Notes under the pieces: model-generated
Database searches by the model: none
Seen by the model: the letters and a program-made list of their open reading frames with translations, nothing else
Told to the model about the DNA's origin: nothing
From: UBA8950 sp034411635
Lineage (GTDB): Bacteria > Chloroflexota > Anaerolineae > Anaerolineales > Villigracilaceae
Reading direction: 5' to 3'
DNA length: 11,611 nt
Assembly (NCBI GenBank): GCA_034411635.1
Contig: DAOUML010000007.1
Coordinates: 1-11,611 of the forward strand
Part shown: positions 5,079-11,611 of the stretch, one piece after another
Numbering within the stretch: position 1 is the stretch's first letter
How the letters are laid out: every line of letters begins with the position of its first letter
Program-made: the position numbers and the translations under genes

Positions 5079-6857
5079 TTATTTATCCAAATGCCTGCCG
5101 AAGTACTCGGCATACAGTTCACAGCGCGGGACGACGCAATCGCCTTCGCGGCGCACCAGGCCGGCGCCGTGCAGGCGATGGTAGAGCAGGTCGTCATCGC
5201 AGGCCTGGCGGCGGATGACCTGGAGCATGGCGCGGGCCAGGTCGGGGCGTTCGGCGAAGCGCGCCAGGTGGCGGCGCAGGTGGTCGCCAAAGGGGCCGTC
5301 GTCGTCGGCGGCGTGGGCAAACAGGCTCTCAGGGTTCATCTCGTCAACCGCCACGCGGTAGAGCGCCTGGCGGGTCAGATAGGGATGCCCGCCGAGCAGT
5401 TTGTGCAAGCGTCCGATTTGGGGCGGGTCGAAGGGGCTGCCGTGCCGGTCGTTCAGGTCGGCGGTCTGGGCCAGGCTGAAATCGTCCAGCCGGATGACTT
5501 CGCCGACGTTGAAGGGCGATTGTTTCAAGTCGTCAATTAAAAGATAGGGTTCGGTTGAGATGACCAGCACCAGGTCGAGTTTGCGCCATTCAGGATGGGT
5601 GGCGCGGTTGTTGTGCCAACTGCGCAGCATCCCGAAGAAGTCCGAACGAAACGGACAGCCCAGGAGACGGTCGACCTCGTCGATGGCCAGGGTCAGCGGG
5701 CGGTCGAGGGCCTTGAGCGCGTGACGGCGCATGTATTTGGTGGCCGATTGGACGTGTCCCAGCCCGGCGCTCCAGGTCGGCTCGATGGGTTCATCCAGGT
5801 CGAGTTCGTCGGCAATCCAGCGGCAAAAGTTCTGGAAGAACAGGGCCGGGTCCGAGAGCACGGCTTCATCGAGAATTTGGAAGTCGAGCGAAACCACTTC
5901 GCGGCCCTGTTTGCGGGCCTGCTCGCTGGCGCGTGCCAGCATGGACGATTTTCCCATCTGGCGCGGGGCCTTGATGACCAGGGTCGCCCCACCGCGCGCG
6001 ATCTCGCGCTGGCAGATGGCATCGCCGGGCCGCTCGATGTAGAAACGCGATTCGACCTGGATGGTGCCGTCTGCCCGTTCAATCTGGCTGATGTCTGCCG
6101 AGGCGGTTGGGCGCGGCAGCCCGCGCTCGGGCTGGAGCAGGGCCTGTTTTTCGCGCAAATCGGCCAGGCGCAGTTCGCCACCGCTGATGGCGGTGCGAAG
6201 TTCGGCGGCCAGGGCGGGCGTATCGGCTTCGGAGCGCCAAAAAGCCCAGTTGAGTGGGTTCAGGTAGGCGCTGAGCGGATAATCGAAGGGGGCGGTATAG
6301 GCCACCCGCACCGGCAGGATGCGCGGCCCGCTGCCGCTCTCGCGCGTCCGCGCCAGTTGGTGGGCCGTGCTGACCTCGTACTCGACCATTTCGCTATGGG
6401 CCGAACTGGCCGAGAGCAGGGGGATGAGAAAATCGCAGGCCTGCAACTCGCGCTGGATGCGCCCGCGCCAATCCGTGCCGACCGGCATGATTTGGTCGAT
6501 GAAAACGTCGTGTTCCGCGCTGAGGGATTCGTACAGGGCCAGGGCCAGGGCTTCATCGGGCTGCGCGCCGCGCTTGTAACTGAGGAAGATGCGCTTGCGG
6601 CCTTCGCCCTCACCCTCCGCCCTCTCCCGGGGGGAGAGGGGACTTTTTGTGGGAAAGAACAGGGGCAGGGCTTCCGGGCCGGCCAGGTTGAGGGTGCTGC
6701 CGTCCTGGAGAATGATGACATGCCCGCCGACGTTGCCTTTCAGGCCGATACCGTCCGCGCCAATAGCGAGTGAATCCTGGCCCTGGGCAATGGCCCCATC
6801 GCCACGCTGGTCGGCGGCCTGGGAGTCTTCTGGCTTTGGTTTGTGGAGGTCGGTCAT
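5079..6857 (-). CDS. TIR domain-AAA-like (STAND-type) ATPase protein
   Basis: A 592-residue protein. Residues 19-58 carry a Gly-rich motif beginning GDGAIAQG that is also found at the caspase C-terminus. Residues 69-86 are a repeat-derived insert. A TIR domain follows (88-225): KRIFLSYKRG, a central VFIDQIMPVGTDW segment, CDFLIPLLSASSAHSEMVEYE. E161 in that helix is in the position of the catalytic Glu of NAD-cleaving bacterial TIR domains. After a linker comes an AAA-like ATPase with Walker A KAPRQMGKSSML (296-307), Walker B LTLAIDEVDRLL (388-399), the SPFNVGEVIRLDDF block (447-460) and GGHPYLTRQALYR (489-501). A winged-helix-like end (about 545-590) follows. Family knowledge: such TIR-NTPase proteins deplete NAD when triggered. 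It is the middle gene between caspase and AAA-lectin protein and is probably the signal relay or an effector. Start: GAGG eight bases upstream of the ATG. Confidence 0.9.
   Translation of the reverse strand: MTDLHKPKPEDSQAADQRGDGAIAQGQDSLAIGADGIGLKGNVGGHVIILQDGSTLNLAGPEALPLFFPTKSPLSPRERAEGEGEGRKRIFLSYKRGAQPDEALALALYESLSAEHDVFIDQIMPVGTDWRGRIQRELQACDFLIPLLSASSAHSEMVEYEVSTAHQLARTRESGSGPRILPVRVAYTAPFDYPLSAYLNPLNWAFWRSEADTPALAAELRTAISGGELRLADLREKQALLQPERGLPRPTASADISQIERADGTIQVESRFYIERPGDAICQREIARGGATLVIKAPRQMGKSSMLARASEQARKQGREVVSLDFQILDEAVLSDPALFFQNFCRWIADELDLDEPIEPTWSAGLGHVQSATKYMRRHALKALDRPLTLAIDEVDRLLGCPFRSDFFGMLRSWHNNRATHPEWRKLDLVLVISTEPYLLIDDLKQSPFNVGEVIRLDDFSLAQTADLNDRHGSPFDPPQIGRLHKLLGGHPYLTRQALYRVAVDEMNPESLFAHAADDDGPFGDHLRRHLARFAERPDLARAMLQVIRRQACDDDLLYHRLHGAGLVRREGDCVVPRCELYAEYFGRHLDK
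6600..6653 (-). repeat. In-frame GC-rich palindromic repeat between motif and TIR domain
   Basis: The repeat encodes residues 69-86 (PTKSPLSPRERAEGEGEG). It contains a perfect palindrome CCCTCTCCC-GGG-GGGAGAGGG at 6620-6640 and the 12-mer TCGCCCTCACCC (6604-6615) shared with 4084-4137. It sits in the linker, where an insert is easily tolerated. Confidence 0.72.
6684..6803 (-). other. N-terminal shared signalling motif of the TIR protein
   Basis: Residues 19-58 align without gaps to the caspase C-terminal motif: GDGAIAQG identical, then A-G-GI-G-V-G at matching spacing, ending in a hydrophobic-Gly/Asn segment HVIILQDGSTLNL. Such short Gly/Asn motifs at the free end of effector proteins are candidates for homotypic (amyloid or beta-solenoid) interaction. 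The interaction is inferred. Confidence 0.6.
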
Positions 6858-6903
6858 GGGCTGGCCTCGTGAATGGGGATGTCCCCGTAATGGGTATAGG
6901 TAT

Positions 6904-6912
6904 AGTGTAGCA
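6904..6912 (-). promoter_or_regulatory. Possible extended -10 promoter for the TIR gene
   Basis: TGCTACACT on the minus strand (TG-N-TACACT) is an extended -10 motif; predicted start about 6897, leaving a ~40-base leader. The -35 region is poor (TACCCT at 17-bp spacing). It could give independent expression across the 151-bp gap after the caspase gene. Confidence 0.3.
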
Positions 6913-7008
6913 AAAAAATGAAGCGCAGGGTAGTGACATTGTGCATCATTTTTTGTATCCCAGGGCGGATTTGTATTTGGCCATGTAGATTGCCTTTACG
7001 CCAGCAGG

Positions 7009-8034
7009 CTACTTTCCATCGTTGATGCGGTTATTGTTCCCGACCACAAAATTTCCGCTGACATCGCCCTCGATCAGGATGCCACCCTTTCCGACCGCCT
7101 TTGCGCCAGGACCTTGGGCAATTGCGCCGTCGCCAACCAGGCTGGCCTGGTAGCGCTGGTAACTGCGCTGGCTTTTCTCGGGGCTGACTTCGCGCAGAGC
7201 GGTTCCGGCAGGGGCTGGCTCATCGAGGTCAAACGCGCCGGGCTGGCTCGCGCCGCGATAGAGCGCCACCGGGAAGGCGCCAACGCCTTTGATGACGGTC
7301 AATTCCGCTTCCTGTTCCTGTCCCAATTCAGCGGCGGCCTCCCTGGCTTCGTGATAAAGGTACTCATACAGCCCAAACGCGCTGATGTAGCCTTTGCTGT
7401 TGGGGGCTTCGCCTTTCAAACCACTGACCAGCGCCTGGCTGAAAATGCTCAGGCTGCCGCTTCCAATCCAGGACTTTTGCTCCGGGCGGCAGGCAGCAAT
7501 GGTGATGCGCCCCTCGCCGGTGGAGAGCAGGGCTTCGGTCAACTTGGCGGGCGGCGCTTCGCTGCTGAGCGCGTCGCCGACATCGAAACTGGGCGAGAGT
7601 TCGCCGGAATGACAGGCGTTGATGACCAGCAACATGCGCCGGGCCTTGACCTGGCGCAGTTTGTCGAGCAGTTCGTTTTCGCTGACGCCCGTCCCTGGTT
7701 CGACCCGGCTGGCTTTCAGGCGGGTATCGTGGGTGGTCAGGTAGTAGTTGCCGTCCGTGCCATAGACGCCATGTCCGACAAAAAACAGGAACAGGGTGTT
7801 TTCAGCGGTCAGGGTTTGGGCCAGGTCATCCAGTTTTGAAAGAATGGCCTGGCGGGTGGCCGTCTCATTGGTCAGCAATATCACCTGACCCGCCGGGTAG
7901 CCGCAGCGGGCCGGGTCTTGCAGCGCCGCGCTGACCGCTTCGGCGTCCCTGGCGGCAATGGGGACATTGTACTGGCTGATATGCTGGTACAAGCCAACTC
8001 CAATTACAAGCGCATGACCGGTGGTGAAAGACAT
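7009..8034 (-). CDS. Caspase-like (peptidase C14 / metacaspase-type) protease
   Basis: A 341-residue protein starting at the ATG at 8034, with AGGAGG six bases upstream; the frame is open to 8166 but that stretch lacks family similarity. The caspase fold covers about 6-260: HALVIGVGLYQ (7-17), the catalytic His in LFFVGHGVYG (H88), the catalytic Cys in LLVINACHSGEL (C141), and ITIAACRPEQKSW (178-189). An Asp/Pro/Ala-rich linker (265-290) leads to a C-terminal Gly/Asn motif (301-338) shared with the neighbouring TIR protein. Family knowledge: bacterial caspase-like proteases in multi-gene conflict systems are proteolytic executioners kept inactive until an NTPase partner assembles. It is the first gene of the minus-strand operon, so it is probably the protease effector of the set. 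The Cys/His dyad is intact. Confidence 0.93.
   Translation of the reverse strand: MSFTTGHALVIGVGLYQHISQYNVPIAARDAEAVSAALQDPARCGYPAGQVILLTNETATRQAILSKLDDLAQTLTAENTLFLFFVGHGVYGTDGNYYLTTHDTRLKASRVEPGTGVSENELLDKLRQVKARRMLLVINACHSGELSPSFDVGDALSSEAPPAKLTEALLSTGEGRITIAACRPEQKSWIGSGSLSIFSQALVSGLKGEAPNSKGYISAFGLYEYLYHEAREAAAELGQEQEAELTVIKGVGAFPVALYRGASQPGAFDLDEPAPAGTALREVSPEKSQRSYQRYQASLVGDGAIAQGPGAKAVGKGGILIEGDVSGNFVVGNNNRINDGK
7021..7134 (-). other. C-terminal shared motif of the caspase, RHIM-like core
   Basis: Residues 301-338 start GDGAIAQGPGAKAVG and end GNFVVGNNNRIN. The core V-V-G-N-N-N-R-I (330-337) has the spacing of the RHIM core (hydrophobic-x-hydrophobic-G-x-x-N-x-hydrophobic) known from necroptosis proteins and from bacterial amyloid signalling sequences. 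The similarity is by eye only. Confidence 0.6.
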
Positions 8035-8424
8035 GATGGGCCTCCTGAATGAAAACAAATTTTTATGTGACCCCGCTCGTGTGCCATTATGCCCAGAATG
8101 GGGTACGCAGTGGTAACGCGGGGAAAGGATATGCTTGTCAGCGATTCGATGTCTGCCATTCTCCACCTGCCTGTGCGCGATTTGTCTCTATCAGTTTAGC
8201 CGAAAATGGGCGGGGAGGCAATAAGGGGATGTGAAATTTTTTGGCTTATACTTGGGCTAATGTCGGGAAAATGCTCTGGGGAATGGTTTACAGCCTGCCC
8301 TTGCCGTTTGCCGCGCGATTTTTCAAAGAAACAACAAGCCATCAGTCACGCTACGTGCCGGAAAAAGAAACCATGCCAAAAGAACAGCGCATTCTATTTT
8401 TCGCGGAATGCTGAGGAATAAAGG
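8035..8424. other. Divergent intergenic region
   Basis: The 390 bases between the caspase and NTT starts should hold both promoters. On the minus strand CTGACA near 8134-8139 is a fair -35 box but lacks a convincing -10; on the plus strand TATACT at 8247-8252 lacks a good -35. A 47-codon plus-strand reading frame (8271-8414, starting MLWGMVYSLPLPF) ends ten bases before the NTT start, its stop overlapping the ribosome site GAGGA. It could be a leader peptide or chance; I do not recognise it. Confidence 0.4.
8041..8046 (-). promoter_or_regulatory. Strong ribosome binding site fixing the caspase start
   Basis: AGGAGG on the minus strand, six bases before the ATG at 8034-8032. It decides for the 341-residue form over the upstream ATG at 8166. 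Confidence 0.8.
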
Positions 8425-11400
8425 ATGAAGCAGCAAGCCTACTTCATGAACCTGCTCAACCTGCGCCCCGGCGAAGGGCGTCCCGTGCTGCTCATGCTGG
8501 CCCAATATTTCTTCTTTGGCGCAGCCATGCTGTTCGTACAATCGGCTTCGCTGGCCTTGTTTTTCACAGCCTGGGATGCGACGGCCATGCCCTATATTTA
8601 TTTGGGCATCGCCGTCATCGTCTCCTCCATCACCGCCCTGTTCTTGAAAATTTCGGAGCGCACCTCGCTGGCGCGCTTCCTGGTGCTGTGCATCCTTTTC
8701 TTGCTGGTCGGAACGCTGGCCTTGCGCCTGGGTCTGGCGCTGAGCAACTCCAAATGGTTGCTGTTGGCCCTGCCGGTCTGGTCGCAGACCCTGGTCAACA
8801 TTTCTGCAACCGCTTTTTGGGCCCTGGCTGGTAATCTCTTCGATGTGCGTCAGGGCAAACGCATCTTTGGCCTGATGAACGCTGGCTCGTGGCTGGCCTA
8901 TGTAGTCATGGGGCCGCTCACCACTCCCCTGGTGACTGTCTTTGGCACCGAAAACCTGTATCTGGTCATTGCGCTCTGCCTTTTGCTTGGCTTCATCTTC
9001 CAGCAAATCACCCTGCGCCAAAATCCGCATACCGCAGCCATCCCCGTACCCGAAACCGGCCCTGCGCCAGCGGCAACGCCCTCCCTGCTGCGCAGTCGCT
9101 ATCTCCTGCTCATTTTTGCATCGATTTCGCTCTGGCGCATTGCCTATTTTGTGCTGGATAACATTTTCTACGATCGCGCCGCCCTGCAATACCCCTCGGC
9201 AGAGGCAATGGCGGCCTTTATCGGTGGATTTTACGGACTGGTGGGGGCGCTGGGCTTTGTCATCGACATTTTTCTGACCGGGCGCATCATCTCGCGCTTT
9301 GGCCTGCGCGTTGGTTTATTGGTCACGCCTCTTACGGTAACATTTTTGGTAATCCTGCTGGCCTTGACGGGGACGATGGATGCCAGCCTGCTGCTACCCC
9401 TGTTCTGGTTTGCCGTGGCCGGGAAATTCATCAACGAAGGACTGGGATTTTCCCTCGACCAATCGGCCTTCGCTCTCACCTATCAGCCCCTGGCCGAGAA
9501 AGTGCGCGCCCGCGCCCAAACCATCGCCGAGGGAATTGTCCAGCCGCTGGCGATTGGTCTGGCGGGTGGGCTGTTGCTCGTTTTTAACACCCTGCTCAAG
9601 TTCAACGTGATCCAATTGGCCTATGTTTATATTTTGTTTGGCCTGGCCTGGCTCCTGACCGCCTGGTTGATGGCGCGCGATTACCCGCGCGCCCTGGCCG
9701 ATGCCCTGCGTAAACGCCGCTTTGGTGAAAAAGGACTCAGCCTGCGCGACCCGGCCAGCCAGGAACTCATCCAGCAGGCGCTCCATAGCCCGCATGACGC
9801 TGAATGCTTATACGCGCTGGATGTGCTTGCCAAAAGTGAGCATCCTTCTTATCGAATCGCGCTACCCCGTTTGCTCGCTTCGCCGCACGCCAAAGTCCGA
9901 CTCGAAGTGTTAGGGCGGGTGGAAAAGGAGCGGGTGACGGAAGCCCTGCCCGCCGTGGAAGAACTTTTGGAGCATGAATCCCTTCCCGAAGCGCGTGAAA
10001 CCGCCTCCCGCGCGCTTTCGGCGCTCGAAAAGTCCAGGGGATTGAATCTGCTCAATCATCCCGACCCGGCCACCCGCTCCGGGGCGCTGATTGGTCTGCT
10101 GCGTTCGCATCCACTGGAAGACTTGCCTGTCAGCGTCTCGCAGATTGTGACCGGATTAGCCACATCCGACCTGGAACTTGACCGGCTGGAAGCAGCGCGG
10201 CTGGCGCGTGAATGCGCCAATGCTGGGCTGGCCGAACTCCTGCTGGTTTTGTTGAGCGATGGTCAACTCGCGGTGCGACAGGCAGCCCTACGCGCAGCGA
10301 GCAAGGTCAGGCATCCTGCGCTTTACCCGGCCATAATCAGCGCCCTCGGACAGCCTGCAACCCGCAGCCTGACCTTCAACGCGCTGGTTTCTGGTGGCGA
10401 AATGGCCCTGCCCGCCATGACTGCCGCGCTCAGGCAAGACAACCTGCATCATCGCGTCCGACTACGTCTGGTGCGGGCCTGCGGTCACATGCGCGGCGAG
10501 GTGGTCAACCCAACCCTGGTACGCTGGCTCGAATTTCCCAACACCATCCTGCGCTCACGGGTGCTGGCGGCGCTGCGTGACAATCGTTTCAAACCCAGCG
10601 GCGAGGCGGCCCAACCGCTTGAAGCGCAAATCCAGGTTGAATTGCGGCGCTGCGCCTGGCTGCTGGCCGGGTTATCTGATTTGGGCACAGCCCCCCACAC
10701 GGAGACCGTGGCCCGCGCCCTGGAGCATGACCTGGAAACAACCCGCACGCGGCTGTTTGCGCTATTCGCCTGCCTGTATGATGACCGGCTGGTGGAGCGC
10801 GCGCGCCAGGCCATCTTGCAAAAAGACGCCAGCCGGGCGGCCTACGCCATCGAAATCATGGATACGACCCTGAAAAGCAACCACAAAACCGGGTTTGTGC
10901 CGTTGCTCGAAAATTTCCCGCCTCGCGAGCGGCTGAAAAAAATGGGCAGCACCTACCGCCAGCCCGAACTGCGCCCCGCTGGGCGGCTGATGGAATTGCT
11001 GAGCGGCAGCCAGGCGCGTGAAAACCCCTGGCTGGTCGCCACCGCGCTGGCTGCCGCGCCCTATTTTGGCATTCCGCACACCGATATTCGTGCGCTTAAT
11101 CTGCAAACTTCCAATGTCACGCTGCTTGCCCGCATGGTGGCGGAACCTGGAACGGAGAAACCAATGTTATCAACTGTCGAACGCGTCCTTATTTTGAAAA
11201 CACTCAGTATTTTTGCCGATACCCCCGATGAAGCCCTGGCCGAGTTGGCTGAACTGGTCGAAGAAGTTACTGCCCTGGCGGGTGAGGTGATTGTGCGCGA
11301 GGGCGAACCCGGCCAGAGCCTGTACGTCATCGTTCACGGCCAGGTCGAAGTCGTGGACGACAACCGCGTGATCAACCGGTTGGGCGAGCGGGCAGTTTTC

Positions 11401-11611
11401 GGCGAGTTGTCGCTGCTCGATTCGTCGCCGCGCACCGCCACCATCCGCGCCATTGACGAAACCACCCTGTTGCGGATTGACCAGGCACCCTTTTATGAGT
11501 TGATGAGCGATTATGTTGAAGTGGCGCTCGGAACCATTCACATGCTGACTCGCAATTTGCGCGCCCGCACCAGCGACGTGCTCGAACTAAATCGAATGCT
11601 AAAATCAGAGA
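8425..11611 (+). CDS. NTT/ATP-ADP translocase-like transporter fused to HEAT-like repeats and a cyclic-nucleotide-binding domain, 3' end off the window
   Basis: 1062 codons are open from the ATG at 8425 (GAGGA seven bases upstream) to the window end. Residues 1-420: about a dozen hydrophobic segments of the NTT (nucleotide transporter) / MFS type, with LFDVRQGKRIFGLMNAGSW (138-156) and YQPLAEKVRARAQTIAEG (353-370) as conserved loops. Residues about 440-900: alpha-helical HEAT-like repeats rich in Leu, Ala and Arg. Residues 914 onward: a CRP-type cyclic-nucleotide-binding domain whose phosphate-binding cassette FGELSLLDSSPRTATIRA (992-1009) keeps the Gly-Glu and Arg that hold the cyclic phosphate. 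Family knowledge: NTT proteins exchange nucleotides; versions in free-living bacteria with added C-terminal domains may be sensors or regulated transporters rather than ATP parasites. It is divergent from the caspase operon, so a shared role is open. The substrate is unknown. Confidence 0.88.
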   Translation, partial: MKQQAYFMNLLNLRPGEGRPVLLMLAQYFFFGAAMLFVQSASLALFFTAWDATAMPYIYLGIAVIVSSITALFLKISERTSLARFLVLCILFLLVGTLALRLGLALSNSKWLLLALPVWSQTLVNISATAFWALAGNLFDVRQGKRIFGLMNAGSWLAYVVMGPLTTPLVTVFGTENLYLVIALCLLLGFIFQQITLRQNPHTAAIPVPETGPAPAATPSLLRSRYLLLIFASISLWRIAYFVLDNIFYDRAALQYPSAEAMAAFIGGFYGLVGALGFVIDIFLTGRIISRFGLRVGLLVTPLTVTFLVILLALTGTMDASLLLPLFWFAVAGKFINEGLGFSLDQSAFALTYQPLAEKVRARAQTIAEGIVQPLAIGLAGGLLLVFNTLLKFNVIQLAYVYILFGLAWLLTAWLMARDYPRALADALRKRRFGEKGLSLRDPASQELIQQALHSPHDAECLYALDVLAKSEHPSYRIALPRLLASPHAKVRLEVLGRVEKERVTEALPAVEELLEHESLPEARETASRALSALEKSRGLNLLNHPDPATRSGALIGLLRSHPLEDLPVSVSQIVTGLATSDLELDRLEAARLARECANAGLAELLLVLLSDGQLAVRQAALRAASKVRHPALYPAIISALGQPATRSLTFNALVSGGEMALPAMTAALRQDNLHHRVRLRLVRACGHMRGEVVNPTLVRWLEFPNTILRSRVLAALRDNRFKPSGEAAQPLEAQIQVELRRCAWLLAGLSDLGTAPHTETVARALEHDLETTRTRLFALFACLYDDRLVERARQAILQKDASRAAYAIEIMDTTLKSNHKTGFVPLLENFPPRERLKKMGSTYRQPELRPAGRLMELLSGSQARENPWLVATALAAAPYFGIPHTDIRALNLQTSNVTLLARMVAEPGTEKPMLSTVERVLILKTLSIFADTPDEALAELAELVEEVTALAGEVIVREGEPGQSLYVIVHGQVEVVDDNRVINRLGERAVFGELSLLDSSPRTATIRAIDETTLLRIDQAPFYELMSDYVEVALGTIHMLTRNLRARTSDVLELNRMLKSE

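Noticed and set aside
5595..6773. 392-codon plus-strand open frame
   Set aside because: It lies opposite the TIR-AAA gene, whose Walker and TIR motifs are clear; the antisense product is low-complexity and unlike any family.
6913..6954. A-run/T-run inverted repeat (AAAAAATGA/TCATTTTTT) as a terminator
   Set aside because: Only A/T pairs dominate and the loop is over 20 bases; it lacks a GC stem, so termination is unlikely.
7114..7839. 241-codon plus-strand open frame
   Set aside because: Antisense to the caspase catalytic region; no motifs.
8035..8166. Longer caspase start at 8166
   Set aside because: The extra 44 residues lack family similarity, and a consensus AGGAGG precedes the ATG at 8034.
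8323..9189. 288-codon minus-strand open frame rich in Gln and Gly
   Set aside because: Antisense to the membrane domain of the NTT gene; the Gln/Gly richness mirrors the Leu/Ala codons of the real gene.
1..11611. CRISPR array, tRNA or rRNA genes
   Set aside because: No regularly spaced direct repeats and no cloverleaf or rRNA-like segments were seen on either strand.

Overview
The window looks like part of a defence or conflict island from a GC-rich environmental bacterium. Chloroflexota (Anaerolineae-like) is my best guess. The guess rests on the mix of AAA-like/formylglycine-fold proteins, caspase and TIR proteins, an NTT-HEAT-cNMP fusion and many short palindromic repeats; there is no rRNA or other marker to confirm it.

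Left end (1-1511, minus strand): a type IV toxin-antitoxin pair of the AbiE type. AbiEi (antitoxin/repressor, 1451-801) overlaps by 13 bp the start of AbiEii (nucleotidyltransferase toxin, 813 to beyond base 1). A TTGACA-17-GATAAT promoter sits in front of it, and its -10 box lies inside a perfect 20+20 bp inverted repeat, a likely AbiEi operator. Bases 1512-2271 hold no intact gene. They contain several palindromic or MITE-like repeats and a 77-codon N-terminal stump of a reverse transcriptase of the diversity-generating-retroelement (DGR) type, cut off abruptly at a GC-rich repeat.

Centre (8034 down to 2272, minus strand): three genes in a row that read as one system. (1) A caspase-like peptidase with His/Cys dyad. 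(2) A TIR-AAA protein. (3) An AAA protein with one membrane segment, a helical middle region and a C-terminal formylglycine-enzyme/C-type-lectin fold, whose last ~38 residues look like a DGR variable region. The caspase C-terminus and the TIR protein N-terminus share a clearly homologous short Gly/Asn-rich motif, whose end in the caspase resembles a RHIM amyloid core. The picture is a surface sensor diversified by a DGR, coupled through STAND-like ATPases and a homotypic motif to NAD-cleaving and proteolytic effectors. The mutagenic part is dead or absent here: the RT is truncated and no template repeat is visible.

Right end (8425-11611, plus strand, divergent): a large open-ended gene encoding an NTT/ATP-ADP-translocase-like membrane domain, a long HEAT-like helical region and a cyclic-nucleotide-binding domain. 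A 390-bp intergenic region separates it from the caspase operon.

Short repeats have invaded the locus repeatedly. A 155-bp element with 13-bp terminal inverted repeats fills nearly the whole gap between genes 2 and 3. A 75-bp relative lies upstream of the RT stump. Two ~54-bp GC-rich repeats lie in frame inside the TIR and AAA reading frames.
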